Below, piece by piece: positions 1 through 7,822 of a DNA stretch of 64,000 nt. The translations under genes and the position numbers were made by a program. The notes below the pieces were generated by a model. It did not search any database and was not told where the DNA came from. It saw nothing but the letters and a program-made list of their open reading frames with translations. Positions within the stretch are counted from its first letter, which is position 1. Each line of letters opens with the position of its first letter. This stretch comes from Tritrichomonas musculus (lineage: Eukaryota; Parabasalia; Tritrichomonadida; Tritrichomonadidae), in NCBI GenBank assembly GCA_039105265.1, contig JAPFFF010000007.1, forward strand, positions 5,146,001 through 5,210,000. The letters run 5' to 3'.

Positions 1-534
1 GACAATAATCTTCCCAACTGAGCTATATTTGTTATACAACTCTTTCCATAAATCGAGTTCCTTCAAATACCGTTCAGCATTACTATCAGCGACAACCTCA
101 ATGGGCAAGTTGATGAGTTCACGTTGAGATTCAAATGTGGAATCATTTATAATACCATTTTTGCTCACATAGACTATCATATGAAATGGGTTATTTTTGA
201 GTCTACTCATTTGAATGATATCACGAATAACTGTGTGACTCTTACCTTTGCCTTGAGAAGCTACCAGTATGTTCAAAGTATTGTACCAAGCATATATTCC
301 GTTAGCGATTGGTCTTATGGATGCATTCGTGATTTTATCCCTATTTTTGGAATAGGCCTCACTCATAGCTTCATCAACATCAAACCTCTTGGAAACCGGT
401 TGCTGCTTCTGGAACATAGAACGCAGTTCCTGCTCAAATGTGTCAAAATCTATTGGCTCTCCACTGGAACTGTCTGATAATTCGATAGATGTATAATCAA
501 AAAGAGTTGGCTGCAGGCGTTTATAATACAACAT
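1..534 (-). CDS. Genome-packaging ATPase of element A (partial at window edge)
   Basis: About 178 N-terminal residues are visible; the frame is open to the left edge. A P-loop (Walker A) of the form ASQGKGKSHTV lies near residue 85, followed by a strand and a KNGII stretch, as in the FtsK/HerA-like ATPases that Polintons and related viruses use to pump DNA into capsids. The start at 534 is chosen because the upstream sequence reads TTTATTTTTGATTAAATG, the same T-run plus TAAATG seen before other genes of this element. It lies head-to-tail with the small membrane protein and the capsid genes, a usual position for this ATPase. The Walker B motif would lie outside the window. Function is inferred from the P-loop and context; element B has a full-length counterpart at 22473-23339. 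Confidence 0.75.
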   Translation of the reverse strand, partial: MLYYKRLQPTLFDYTSIELSDSSSGEPIDFDTFEQELRSMFQKQQPVSKRFDVDEAMSEAYSKNRDKITNASIRPIANGIYAWYNTLNILVASQGKGKSHTVIRDIIQMSRLKNNPFHMIVYVSKNGIINDSTFESQRELINLPIEVVADSNAERYLKELDLWKELYNKYSSVGKIIV

Positions 535-554
535 TTAATCAAAAATAAAGCTTT

Positions 555-704
555 TCAGGCGTATAATGTGCGTCTCAGCTCATCGGTCAACTCAGGTGGT
601 TCATCCTCTGCAGTAAACGATACCAATATTAGTAGTTCAATTATGTTGGTCGCTAGTATCAACCCTAATAATATATTCATGATGATCTCGCTTGCAAGTG
701 ACAT
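555..704 (-). CDS. Tiny single-span membrane protein of element A (49 aa)
   Basis: A 49-residue frame fills the gap between the ATPase and the next gene on the same strand. Residues about 7-30 form one hydrophobic segment (NILLGLILATNIIELLILV), followed by an acidic, proline-containing tail (AEDEPPELTDELRR). The upstream sequence TTTTCATAAATG fits the A-rich start context of its neighbours. Small single-span proteins are known in many membrane-associated DNA viruses, but I do not recognise this one and assign no function. Size, position and the clear membrane segment make it more than a chance frame, though the case remains moderate. Confidence 0.5.
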   Translation of the reverse strand: MSLASEIIMNILLGLILATNIIELLILVSFTAEDEPPELTDELRRTLYA

Positions 705-714
705 TTATGAAAAT

Positions 715-1347
715 TTAAATACAAATTTTGAGTGATATCGAGTGTCTTATGAGCTCGGTCCATACATGGTTATATCCATATTTCAATTCATTGGATACCC
801 CATTTTTGGATACCAATATCTTATCAATCTTCATGTACTTCGAATTTGAAACACAGCCCGTACACCCACTGTCCTCATTTATAACCAACTCAACCTTGTC
901 AGCCTTAGTGAGTATTTTAATGAGCTCCATCAATGTGTTGCTATGGCACACAAGATAGTTGTTCATCCTCAATGGATTCGTTTCATAGATACTCAGCAAT
1001 ATCTCGAGGAATTTATTTTTGGTATCCAAATCCTCACCGTCAAGTTCTAATGAACGTTCTAGAGGAGGATTGTTTATTAGAGCAACTGATGGATATGCAC
1101 CAGTTGTCGAGGCTGTAGTAAAATTTGCATTCTGGGTGCCATTTTGAGGATATCCCCCTTCAGTATATCCCATTTGAGGTTGCACTTGAGGTTGCATCTG
1201 TGGAACTTGAGGATAATCCCCTTCAGTATAAGCTACTGGTTGTACAGGTGGAGGTCTATTCGCAGCAATCTTAATATTCACATTCTGCTCCTGTTTAACA
1301 CTAGCATCATTTTCACTTGATAGAATTCTAGCCTTATGGAGAGTCAT
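715..1347 (-). CDS. Conserved Polinton protein next to the capsid gene (210 aa)
   Basis: The ATG at 1347 is preferred; a TTG two codons earlier also keeps the frame open. ATATTTTTG lies about 12 bases upstream. The N-terminal half is low complexity, with three copies of a YTEG(G/D)YPQ unit in a Q/P-rich stretch, and is probably disordered. The C-terminal 100 residues form a compact domain with the pattern ELIKIL...VELVINEDSGC...KIDKI...LK..YN..W.ELI....LKICI. The same pattern occurs in the element B protein at 27069-27593, so this is a real conserved family kept beside the major capsid gene in two diverged elements. No function is known to me. A structural or capsid-assembly role is an inference from position only. 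Confidence 0.75.
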   Translation of the reverse strand: MTLHKARILSSENDASVKQEQNVNIKIAANRPPPVQPVAYTEGDYPQVPQMQPQVQPQMGYTEGGYPQNGTQNANFTTASTTGAYPSVALINNPPLERSLELDGEDLDTKNKFLEILLSIYETNPLRMNNYLVCHSNTLMELIKILTKADKVELVINEDSGCTGCVSNSKYMKIDKILVSKNGVSNELKYGYNHVWTELIRHSISLKICI

Positions 1348-1389
1348 TTCCAAAGCACAAAAATATTTTTACCCCAATTGCTATATTTC

Positions 1390-3258
1390 TTAAGTCATTT
1401 CTGGGTCAACTTGTGAGCCAGCTGGTGATTCATCATCAACATATTCAAGACCATCGAGTGAGAGCTTAAAGTATGTGTCTCTACATAAACAGAGTTGTAC
1501 AGGTGGTGGTCTAACAACAGCTCCACTTGGTTCAATAATATTATAATATGTATCATTATTGCCAGTGAATATTGGTTGACCATTGACTTGAATTTGGATA
1601 TTACCTTTGCCACCATCTAAGCCATCATAACAGTATCCAGCAGATGCTCTCTCAGTTTGGACATTGAATACAAATGATGTGGCATCACTCAATGTATTCT
1701 TATATCTATTTCCATCAACATCATTCTTGGGCATAGTGAAGCTATCCTCAAATTCCTTAGTACATTGGAGTGTGATGCTATCCAAATCGCCAGCTGTTAG
1801 TTGACTCTCGAAGAATCTAGCACCAATGGTACTAACATTCTCATCTGGGAAGTTCTTACCACCAATATTCAAATAACAATTTTGGTAAACGGGATTCTCA
1901 AATACGGTCAAATCGTTGTGATGCTTGGGGAACAATAATGACATGCTTGTGACATTTATTAATGGGATATTCAATGTAGATTTGATTCCATTGGATGCAG
2001 CAGCAATTGGGAATGCATGATAATCTACCTTTTGGGATGGAATTATCAGTCCTTCACGTAATATGGATTCGATACCCGCACGAGTGGCTTCACAAACACC
2101 ATATCCTTGCATGTTGGATTTACATAAAGTGATAGTCATTCGGTTAACGGTGAGAGTTGCCGGTTGCGATTCATATTTAAGTTCATTATTCTCTTCAACG
2201 ATTTCAATTGTCATATAGTCTTCAATAGTACCTGTGTAATCGGGATTATGGCGTGCAATCTCCTTTAAATTCATAGTCTTCTTAATACCGAATTTCTCAT
2301 ATTCCTCATCTGTAAATTCGAAAGTGATTTCAATTGGTGTATCATTAACTGGAGTTCCATGTTCGGCACAAATATTGTACTTAAATTTGATTGTATTATC
2401 GAATACCCCTGGTATAAGTGCTTCATTACCAATTTGCGTAAATTGCCTCTTGAGTTTACCACGAGCCTTGATCTCACGCAATTGCTCCAACTGCTTCATT
2501 GTAATATGATCATCATCTTCCAAGAATGCCTTTGCTTCAGCAACCGTATATGGATCAATGACTGCCCATACAAGACCTGCTGGACTGACTTGGAATCTAA
2601 TAGATAAATCACCAATGATTCCATTGGGGAATAAATCGAATGCCTGCAATGCAAGCAAGTCATCAAATGGTATATTCAAATCGAATTCAGTAGTGGTCTT
2701 CCCATTGGCTTTGAAATCATTGAGATTAACATAAACACCTGCATGAGTTTGACTATAATTTGAAACATTCTCCCATAAGCTGTGAACGAATCTGCGGCGT
2801 TTCTTCTCGGTTTCTGGTTTCAAAACTGAGTATAGGAAGCCCTCACGAATGCATTCATTTTGCTGATATCCAACATTGACATTGTTATGGAGAATCTCCA
2901 GCCTGTCGAATAATTGGTTCGAGGACTTGAATCCCACAAACAATTTGTAGAGGTTATCAGGATCTTCAATCAATTGTAATTTAGCAGTATCGGTGTTCAA
3001 TTGCAAATCAAGTTTGATGTGGAATGTGAGGAAACCTTTATCAACATCACTAATAAAGTGGTCGGGGTGCGTTAATGAAATCTGTGAGTACTGACCTTGA
3101 TGGAATGGTGCTGGTTGGTCATGGCAATCAACAGTTCTAAATGAGAAGCTTCTGGTACCATCATTGGTATTAATAATGTTTCTCATCTTCTGGAATGTCT
3201 CCATAACATTACCAGCCTCGTACATCAAGTTGTGAGCTCTTTCGTTCCTATATTTCAT
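1390..3258 (-). CDS. Major capsid protein of element A (double jelly-roll type)
   Basis: 622 residues. The ATG at 3258 (MKYRNERAH) is chosen. The frame is open further upstream, but that part lies antisense to the divergent gene at 3305 and has no start context. The protein starts with a short helical stretch, then a SFSFRTVDCHDQPAPFHQG region and alternating beta-strand-like segments with aromatic and polar runs to the C-terminus, as in Polinton major capsid proteins. Length is within the usual 500-700 residues. It is the largest gene beside the ATPase and amphipathic protein genes, the normal morphogenesis block. The identification rests on size, composition and context; no single catalytic motif exists for this family. 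Confidence 0.72.
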   Translation of the reverse strand: MKYRNERAHNLMYEAGNVMETFQKMRNIINTNDGTRSFSFRTVDCHDQPAPFHQGQYSQISLTHPDHFISDVDKGFLTFHIKLDLQLNTDTAKLQLIEDPDNLYKLFVGFKSSNQLFDRLEILHNNVNVGYQQNECIREGFLYSVLKPETEKKRRRFVHSLWENVSNYSQTHAGVYVNLNDFKANGKTTTEFDLNIPFDDLLALQAFDLFPNGIIGDLSIRFQVSPAGLVWAVIDPYTVAEAKAFLEDDDHITMKQLEQLREIKARGKLKRQFTQIGNEALIPGVFDNTIKFKYNICAEHGTPVNDTPIEITFEFTDEEYEKFGIKKTMNLKEIARHNPDYTGTIEDYMTIEIVEENNELKYESQPATLTVNRMTITLCKSNMQGYGVCEATRAGIESILREGLIIPSQKVDYHAFPIAAASNGIKSTLNIPLINVTSMSLLFPKHHNDLTVFENPVYQNCYLNIGGKNFPDENVSTIGARFFESQLTAGDLDSITLQCTKEFEDSFTMPKNDVDGNRYKNTLSDATSFVFNVQTERASAGYCYDGLDGGKGNIQIQVNGQPIFTGNNDTYYNIIEPSGAVVRPPPVQLCLCRDTYFKLSLDGLEYVDDESPAGSQVDPEMT

Positions 3259-3304
3259 TTGTACCTTGGAAAAAACCAGGAAATCACATTTTTTTATATA
3301 CCAA
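3259..3304. promoter_or_regulatory. Divergent start region between capsid and amphipathic-protein genes
   Basis: Only 46 bases separate two head-to-head start codons. The stretch holds a run of seven T followed by ATATACC before the plus-strand ATG. On the minus strand, T-runs precede AAATG of the capsid gene. Both transcripts must start inside or very near it, so it is a candidate bidirectional promoter. This is inferred from spacing and composition. Confidence 0.45.
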
Positions 3305-3556
3305 ATGGGCATTGGTATCTTCAGGAAGATAAAAGATGGATTCCGCAAAGTGGGATCTACACTCAGGAATGTCGCGCAGAGAGTTGTTGATAAGCTACCT
3401 ACAGTTGTCAATGTTGGTAGACAAATCATTGATAGGGTCAAACCAATTGCAGGATTGATACCTGGTGCAGGTGGACTACTTGATACAATTGATAGAGGTT
3501 TGGGAACGGTTGGTAAGGCTGGTGAAATAGGTAAATCCATATTGGATAAAGTTTAA
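3305..3556 (+). CDS. Small amphipathic capsid-associated protein (83 aa)
   Basis: The start at 3305 (MGIGIFRKIKDGFRK) is preferred over an in-frame upstream start that would run into the divergent capsid gene's control region. The N-terminal 25 residues form a basic amphipathic helix. A glycine/proline stretch (AGLIPGAGG) follows, then another amphipathic helix. Small basic amphipathic proteins beside the capsid gene are typical of Polinton-like and adenovirus-like elements (compare membrane-active protein VI). Element B has a protein of similar style at 23358-23813 beside its own capsid gene, also starting MGI. The protein VI comparison is an inference from shape, not from sequence identity. 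Confidence 0.6.
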   Translation: MGIGIFRKIKDGFRKVGSTLRNVAQRVVDKLPTVVNVGRQIIDRVKPIAGLIPGAGGLLDTIDRGLGTVGKAGEIGKSILDKV

Positions 3557-3606
3557 TCATCACCAAATATCCACATACATATGAATTTATTTTTGCCTGT
3601 TTTGAA

Positions 3607-4068
3607 ATGAATACAGATAATGTGAAACATTTAGCCCAATGCGATATTAAGGTCATAAACGATAATAAGCTGGAGCAGCGTACGTTCAACTCAGTAGAGG
3701 AGTTCGACCTGTTCTACCAGAAGTACAAGGATATGTTCAATGAGAAGACCACCAATTATCTCAATAAAACCTACAAAATTATCACCCCTGAGTGTGAGTA
3801 CAGGATTACCAAACGCACCGGCAAGGATGGCTCCAATAATGTGTTTCTCAAGAAAATCTCTAAGCAAGCCGATAACGATAACCTCGTGGAGATCCAATTT
3901 GCAAACATTCGAGCTGACATAAATGTATTGCAGTCATCATTAGATTCGTATTCCAAACGGATTACCACTTTGGAGAACACCATTGGCATGATCACTACAA
4001 AAATAAATCAGCTCACCAATACTGTGAATGAATGTACTGATGCTGTGAACAACCTCCTAAGACATTAA
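3607..4068 (+). CDS. Coiled-coil protein of element A (153 aa)
   Basis: The first 90 residues look folded, with the stretch FNSVEEFDLFYQKYKDMF and a YKIITPECEYRITKR beta-like segment. Residues about 100-150 form a coiled coil (IRADINVLQSSLDSYSKRI and following heptads). GAATTTATTTTTG lies about 17 bases before the ATG, matching the start pattern of the element. The stop overlaps by four bases the stop of the convergent gene at 4065-4292. I do not recognise the family. The architecture of a head plus an oligomerising coil would suit a virion accessory or DNA-binding protein, but this is a guess. Confidence 0.65.
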   Translation: MNTDNVKHLAQCDIKVINDNKLEQRTFNSVEEFDLFYQKYKDMFNEKTTNYLNKTYKIITPECEYRITKRTGKDGSNNVFLKKISKQADNDNLVEIQFANIRADINVLQSSLDSYSKRITTLENTIGMITTKINQLTNTVNECTDAVNNLLRH

Positions 4069-4292
4069 ATTTTTGAATTATTTGGGACTACCTGGTGATT
4101 GAGCGAGTGGTGTATCGCTGATGATGTTGATTTAATAACTGGGTCATGTATAATACACCCCTTATCTTCATATTTTTGGATTGTAGGTTTGGTACAACTC
4201 ATGGTTCGCATATTTCGCATGTGGCGTTCCAGGTGATTGAAATACGTAAGCCCATTAGAATCTTTTAATACACGGCGTTCCTCATAAGACAT
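4065..4292 (-). CDS. Small hypothetical protein of element A (75 aa)
   Basis: A frame of 75 residues starting MSYEERRVLKDSNG, rich in His, Asn and Ser, with two Cys and several His that do not form a clear zinc motif. The upstream sequence TTTTTTCAAGATTAAATG matches the T-run plus TAAATG start pattern of this element, which is the main reason to accept it. It converges on and overlaps the preceding gene by four bases and is divergent from the coiled-coil gene at 4327. No function can be given. Confidence 0.45.
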   Translation of the reverse strand: MSYEERRVLKDSNGLTYFNHLERHMRNMRTMSCTKPTIQKYEDKGCIIHDPVIKSTSSAIHHSLNHQVVPNNSKI

Positions 4293-4326
4293 TTAATCTT
4301 GAAAAAACACTTTTTTTCGTATCTAA

Positions 4327-4560
4327 ATGACTGAATTGAGTGAATACAAGAAAGAGATTCCAGAGTTGAAGCGCATCAAGCATGATCTCAAGGAGAAGTG
4401 CTATTTGTATAAGGGTCATCTCAATAACATCAAAGGTGGCATGCTGGGTAGCAATGGTCTTGCCGTTCGTGAATCACTGATTGAAGATATTAATAGTTTG
4501 AAGGAAAAGGTTGCCAAACTCGAGAATGAGTTAGCTGAATTATCAAGCGATAACCATTAA
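4327..4560 (+). CDS. Small coiled-coil protein of element A (77 aa)
   Basis: Almost wholly helical and charged. Residues 5-35 (EYKKEIPELKRIKHDLKEK) and 50-74 (LIEDINSLKEKVAKLENEL) carry leucine heptads, separated by a glycine-containing turn (GGMLGSNG). This suggests a helical hairpin or oligomer. TTTTTTTCGTATCTAAATG precedes the start. It lies just ahead of the integrase gene on the same strand with its own start-pattern sequence. The family is not recognised; a role as a small scaffold or regulator is only inference. Confidence 0.6.
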   Translation: MTELSEYKKEIPELKRIKHDLKEKCYLYKGHLNNIKGGMLGSNGLAVRESLIEDINSLKEKVAKLENELAELSSDNH

Positions 4561-4572
4561 ATTCCCAGGGTC

Positions 4573-4582
4573 GCAATATTGC
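4573..4582. terminator. GCAAT/ATTGC palindrome between genes
   Basis: GCAATATTGC is a perfect 10-base palindrome in the 71-base gap after the coiled-coil gene. Similar GCAAT...ATTGC or GCAA...TTGC hairpins occur in two other gaps of element A (6258-6270 and 12043-12052). The repetition at gene ends suggests a 3'-end or processing signal, but this is inference. Confidence 0.3.
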
Positions 4583-4631
4583 TAGGATGTATTCCATTCT
4601 CCCGATTGAGACCATTATTTTTGCACATTAA

Positions 4632-5894
4632 ATGATGCACAAGCTCTCAGTCCCACAGGGGATGTCTGATAACAAGAAATCATTCAAGATATTCGATAAT
4701 GAGTACAAGTCATTGCTCAAGTACCCATTCAAATCTAAAATATCAAAATTGGACCCATCACTGTTTATCGTCAACCCCGAGTATCATCATGAACCATTCG
4801 TTAAGGACTTCAAATTGAAACCATGTAATTCTTATTCAAAACCGGATTTCTCATTTGAACCTGGCTGCTGGGAGGTCGATTTGATGTTTGTGAAGTACAC
4901 TACGAAGGAACATGGAATACCTCCTGGTTATAAATTGGTACCCCATGAAACCATTTACCTCATCATGGTGAATGTCAACACGCGATATCTAATTGTGGAA
5001 CCGCTTAAGGACAAACTAGCTGATACCATTAAGGATGCATACGCCAAAATCATTCTCGATAAATATGATGACTTCAAATTTAATACCATCAAATGTGATG
5101 GTGAAAATAATCTACTAAAAGTGCTTGATGTGGCAAATCAAACTGATGAAAATAGGGAAATAGCCAATGGCACTAAAAATGTGCTATTCAATAAAAATGC
5201 ACTGATCGTTAATAAATCCAAACATAGCAACTCTCACAAAATCGTTGATGCAACCATTAGGACACTCCGCAATGCATTCGGTTTAGATAATCGTCGAATT
5301 GGAGACCCTTTCCTGATGCAACAGATGGTCCACTACTATAACAACACACCGCATCGTTCTCTACGAATGCCCAATCCCAATTATCGAGATGATGAGTATT
5401 ATGACCAGTATCTGGCTAAAGAGCCTAAGTGGATATACTATACACCCAATCAAATGCAGCACAACCCTGATTTGGAATGGAGATACATCAGGGATTGCCA
5501 ACGGAGGCTACGTCGAATCAAAAATAATATGCAAATGGATGGTCTACTGAGCTATCACAAGGGTAATATCATATTGATCCATTACGATACATCCAAAACT
5601 GAGAAGAAGCATGAGAAGCAGAGGCGTGTGTTCAATGAGATTGCTGAATTCATAAGATACCATAATGGGAACGTCGAATGCAAATTGCTGAACCCATATC
5701 GTAGATTCCAGTTGAATGCTGATAAGCAAGCAGGAACTGCGTTCTATGTGCCGTATATCAAAACCAAAACTGGTCGAACGCCAATGACTGATGATGAGCG
5801 AGCTACTATAACAATCCCCATCATGTACACCCGATTCGTGGCACCCAATTATGAATCATTGGGTGAAGACTATAAGCAGTACTTTGCTGTCTAA
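4632..5894 (+). CDS. Polinton integrase of element A (DDE, retroviral-type fold)
   Basis: 420 residues. The catalytic-core region begins at GCWEVDLMFVKY (about residue 77) with the first Asp, continues to NTIKCDGENN (about 155) with the second Asp, and then HKIVDATIRTLRNAFG and YYNNTPHRSL, a hallmark of integrases that cut and join element ends. The C-terminal 130 residues hold an SH3-like stretch (GNIILIHYDTSK) and a basic tail. It would excise or insert the linear element DNA in the nucleus. TTATTTTTGCACATTAAATG precedes the start. The gene at 5898 follows after three bases. It aligns in layout with the element B integrase at 21344-22462 but is strongly diverged. Confidence 0.85.
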   Translation: MMHKLSVPQGMSDNKKSFKIFDNEYKSLLKYPFKSKISKLDPSLFIVNPEYHHEPFVKDFKLKPCNSYSKPDFSFEPGCWEVDLMFVKYTTKEHGIPPGYKLVPHETIYLIMVNVNTRYLIVEPLKDKLADTIKDAYAKIILDKYDDFKFNTIKCDGENNLLKVLDVANQTDENREIANGTKNVLFNKNALIVNKSKHSNSHKIVDATIRTLRNAFGLDNRRIGDPFLMQQMVHYYNNTPHRSLRMPNPNYRDDEYYDQYLAKEPKWIYYTPNQMQHNPDLEWRYIRDCQRRLRRIKNNMQMDGLLSYHKGNIILIHYDTSKTEKKHEKQRRVFNEIAEFIRYHNGNVECKLLNPYRRFQLNADKQAGTAFYVPYIKTKTGRTPMTDDERATITIPIMYTRFVAPNYESLGEDYKQYFAV

Positions 5895-5897
5895 TAA

Positions 5898-6230
5898 ATG
5901 CCCAAACGCTATTTTCATACGCAAACCACCGAATTTACATTACCTGAGGATTTCATATATAGTCGCAATAAGAAGTACATCGTAGTGCAGTATGTAGGGG
6001 CTATCGTAAATAAGACCATAATCGGTGATTTAATGGTACACTCAGACATTGTTGAATTCGACCCATACTGCGACCACTTCATAATGCTAGCCAACAGGCG
6101 GCAAACTAAGTATCGCAAATATGAGATGCTCAACAGGACCAAGCGGGATTTCAAAATATGGTTCACAGACCTGTATGGCAATGAGATAAAACCTGATGCA
6201 TTCGTGCTATCATGCTTGCTAATATATTGA
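5898..6230 (+). CDS. Possible minor capsid (penton-like) or structural protein, element A
   Basis: 110 residues. The central part, GDLMVHSDIVEFDPYCDHFIMLANRR, looks like beta-strands with an exposed loop. The end, RDFKIWFTDLYGNEIKPDAFVLSCLL, resembles the closing strands of single jelly-roll penton proteins of Polinton-like viruses (a strand, a turn with D-x-x-G-N, a strand). The protein is shorter than usual pentons, so this is tentative. The start lies three bases after the integrase stop (TAATAAATG), so the two may share a transcript or the promoter lies inside the integrase gene. An alternative is an unrelated Polinton accessory protein. Confidence 0.5.
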   Translation: MPKRYFHTQTTEFTLPEDFIYSRNKKYIVVQYVGAIVNKTIIGDLMVHSDIVEFDPYCDHFIMLANRRQTKYRKYEMLNRTKRDFKIWFTDLYGNEIKPDAFVLSCLLIY

Positions 6231-6257
6231 ATATAGAATGCAGTTCGCTAGCGCTCG

Positions 6258-6270
6258 GCAATGAAATTGC
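6258..6270. terminator. GCAAT-GAA-ATTGC hairpin between genes
   Basis: Five-base arms with a three-base loop lie in the 91-base gap after the penton-like gene. This is the second of three GCAAT/ATTGC-type hairpins found after genes in element A. A transcript-end role is inferred. Confidence 0.3.
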
Positions 6271-6321
6271 TTCCTGCTTGGGTTACCGAATAAGCCTCTA
6301 AATGAGTTTATTTTTGGGTAA

Positions 6322-7803
6322 ATGAATGATGACTACTTTGAGGTTTATACATTGAAACCAGGTCAATATCGTGAATTAAAATATTCAAAATATTTATCAG
6401 CGGTATACCTTGATGTCGATAAATCTACTAAATTATATTTCCCACGTGATTTAGTTCCACCACCAGTCGTTCATGACTACACGATTGATAAAAATGGAGC
6501 TACATTCACAATGACATCACATGAAAAAGTTCCTACATACATATGGGAATCTAGATATGTGCCATCAGCGAATGACTTTTGTATGATACTAGTTCGAGGA
6601 CCCAATAATCATAAACTTTATCCAAAATCGTATATCGCCTATCACAGAAATATTTTCAAGGAAACTGTTCTTGCAAACACAACTAAAAGACCTGGTGATT
6701 ATGTTATAGGGTTTGAGATAGCGGTTTATTCAAATCATTTGCTTCTACCAGAAATATATTGTTTTGAACAAGATCCTTTATACCCGTCAAACCAGACAGC
6801 TCAACAAGATAGTCGTCCAAAACCCATTCAATTTTCATTCTCAAGCGATGAAGTTTTTAGTAAGTCTCCACCTAGTAAAAATATTTTGGTTAATAATGGG
6901 ACTGCCCCATTTGAGAAAAAAACTAAGGATTGGTATCATGAACACACATCATATCACCCTCGACAAAAACTTATATGTAATGATTACACGGATGAGGCTA
7001 GTGAGAGTAGTGATAATGAACAAAATACATATGACCCGCATGAAGCTGAGTATAGGGATTATCAGGTGAGAAATCAAAATAAAATTAGTCCAAGTGGTGT
7101 ATATATGTCTACCGATAAGAGACCAGGTACGAAGTCCGTTGTTGCTCGAAAAACAAATGGTTCACTCCAAGAATATCGAGTTGGGAAACGTGCGATGACT
7201 GATATACGACGCAAGCAGTCATATAAATATCAAAAATATCAGGGTGACGCTCAAACTCTCAATCCTAGAAGTACATATGACTCGCAGAGTGGTTACTCGC
7301 AGAGGCTCGACACTAGGAGCGATGATGAGTATTCTAGTGAATCAAATGTTGATGATGATTATGCTCCACGAAGTAGTTCACGTAGACAGCACAGTCTGTA
7401 TCGTAATGGACTTAGAGACAGGACTCGTGAGCAGGAATCACAAGATAACTCCAATACTAGAACACCTGAGCAGAAGGTACTTCGTACTTCATCTAGAAAG
7501 CATTCCAGTTCAGTGAAGACATCGCAGTCTGTGAAATTTGGTAAATCATTTAAACCATATCGGGAGAAATTCACACCACAATTCAAGGGGAATACCATGG
7601 ACACCACATTTGAGTATGAGAGTAGTCGTGAGTATGGAACACTTCCTGAATATAGTGAGCAGGAGCTAAGTTCTCAATATGAGGAGGAGGAGCCTGAACG
7701 TGAACCTGAACCTGAGCCACCTCGCAAGCATAAACGCAATGCAAAAATAATATCCAAACGTAGCCAAAAACGCAAGAATTTCTTTGACCGATTCAAGCAA
7801 TAA
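6322..7803 (+). CDS. Unknown two-part protein: folded N-terminus and long Arg/Ser/Glu-rich tail
   Basis: 493 residues. Residues 1-150 look folded and beta-rich (for example YTIDKNGATFTMTSHEKV and YVIGFEIAVYSNHLLLPEIY). Residues 160-493 are low complexity, with many Arg, Ser, Asp and Glu, RSSSRRQ-type stretches and a closing basic run KHKRNAKIISKRSQKRKNFF. Such a tail could bind nucleic acid or be phosphorylated. GTTTATTTTTGGGTAAATG precedes the start. The gene sits between the integrase block and the convergent 680-residue gene. I do not recognise the family. A core or DNA-condensing role is possible from the basic C-terminus, but it is not shown. Confidence 0.65.
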   Translation: MNDDYFEVYTLKPGQYRELKYSKYLSAVYLDVDKSTKLYFPRDLVPPPVVHDYTIDKNGATFTMTSHEKVPTYIWESRYVPSANDFCMILVRGPNNHKLYPKSYIAYHRNIFKETVLANTTKRPGDYVIGFEIAVYSNHLLLPEIYCFEQDPLYPSNQTAQQDSRPKPIQFSFSSDEVFSKSPPSKNILVNNGTAPFEKKTKDWYHEHTSYHPRQKLICNDYTDEASESSDNEQNTYDPHEAEYRDYQVRNQNKISPSGVYMSTDKRPGTKSVVARKTNGSLQEYRVGKRAMTDIRRKQSYKYQKYQGDAQTLNPRSTYDSQSGYSQRLDTRSDDEYSSESNVDDDYAPRSSSRRQHSLYRNGLRDRTREQESQDNSNTRTPEQKVLRTSSRKHSSSVKTSQSVKFGKSFKPYREKFTPQFKGNTMDTTFEYESSREYGTLPEYSEQELSSQYEEEEPEREPEPEPPRKHKRNAKIISKRSQKRKNFFDRFKQ

Positions 7804-7822
7804 TATATGCAATAATATATGC

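Noticed and set aside
3266-3304. N-terminal extension of the amphipathic protein
   Set aside because: It would run through the shared divergent start region; the start at 3305 has the normal AAATG context.
3259-3540. N-terminal extension of the element A capsid frame
   Set aside because: It is antisense to the amphipathic gene and Pro/Ser/Leu-rich without jelly-roll character; the ATG at 3258 begins typical capsid sequence.
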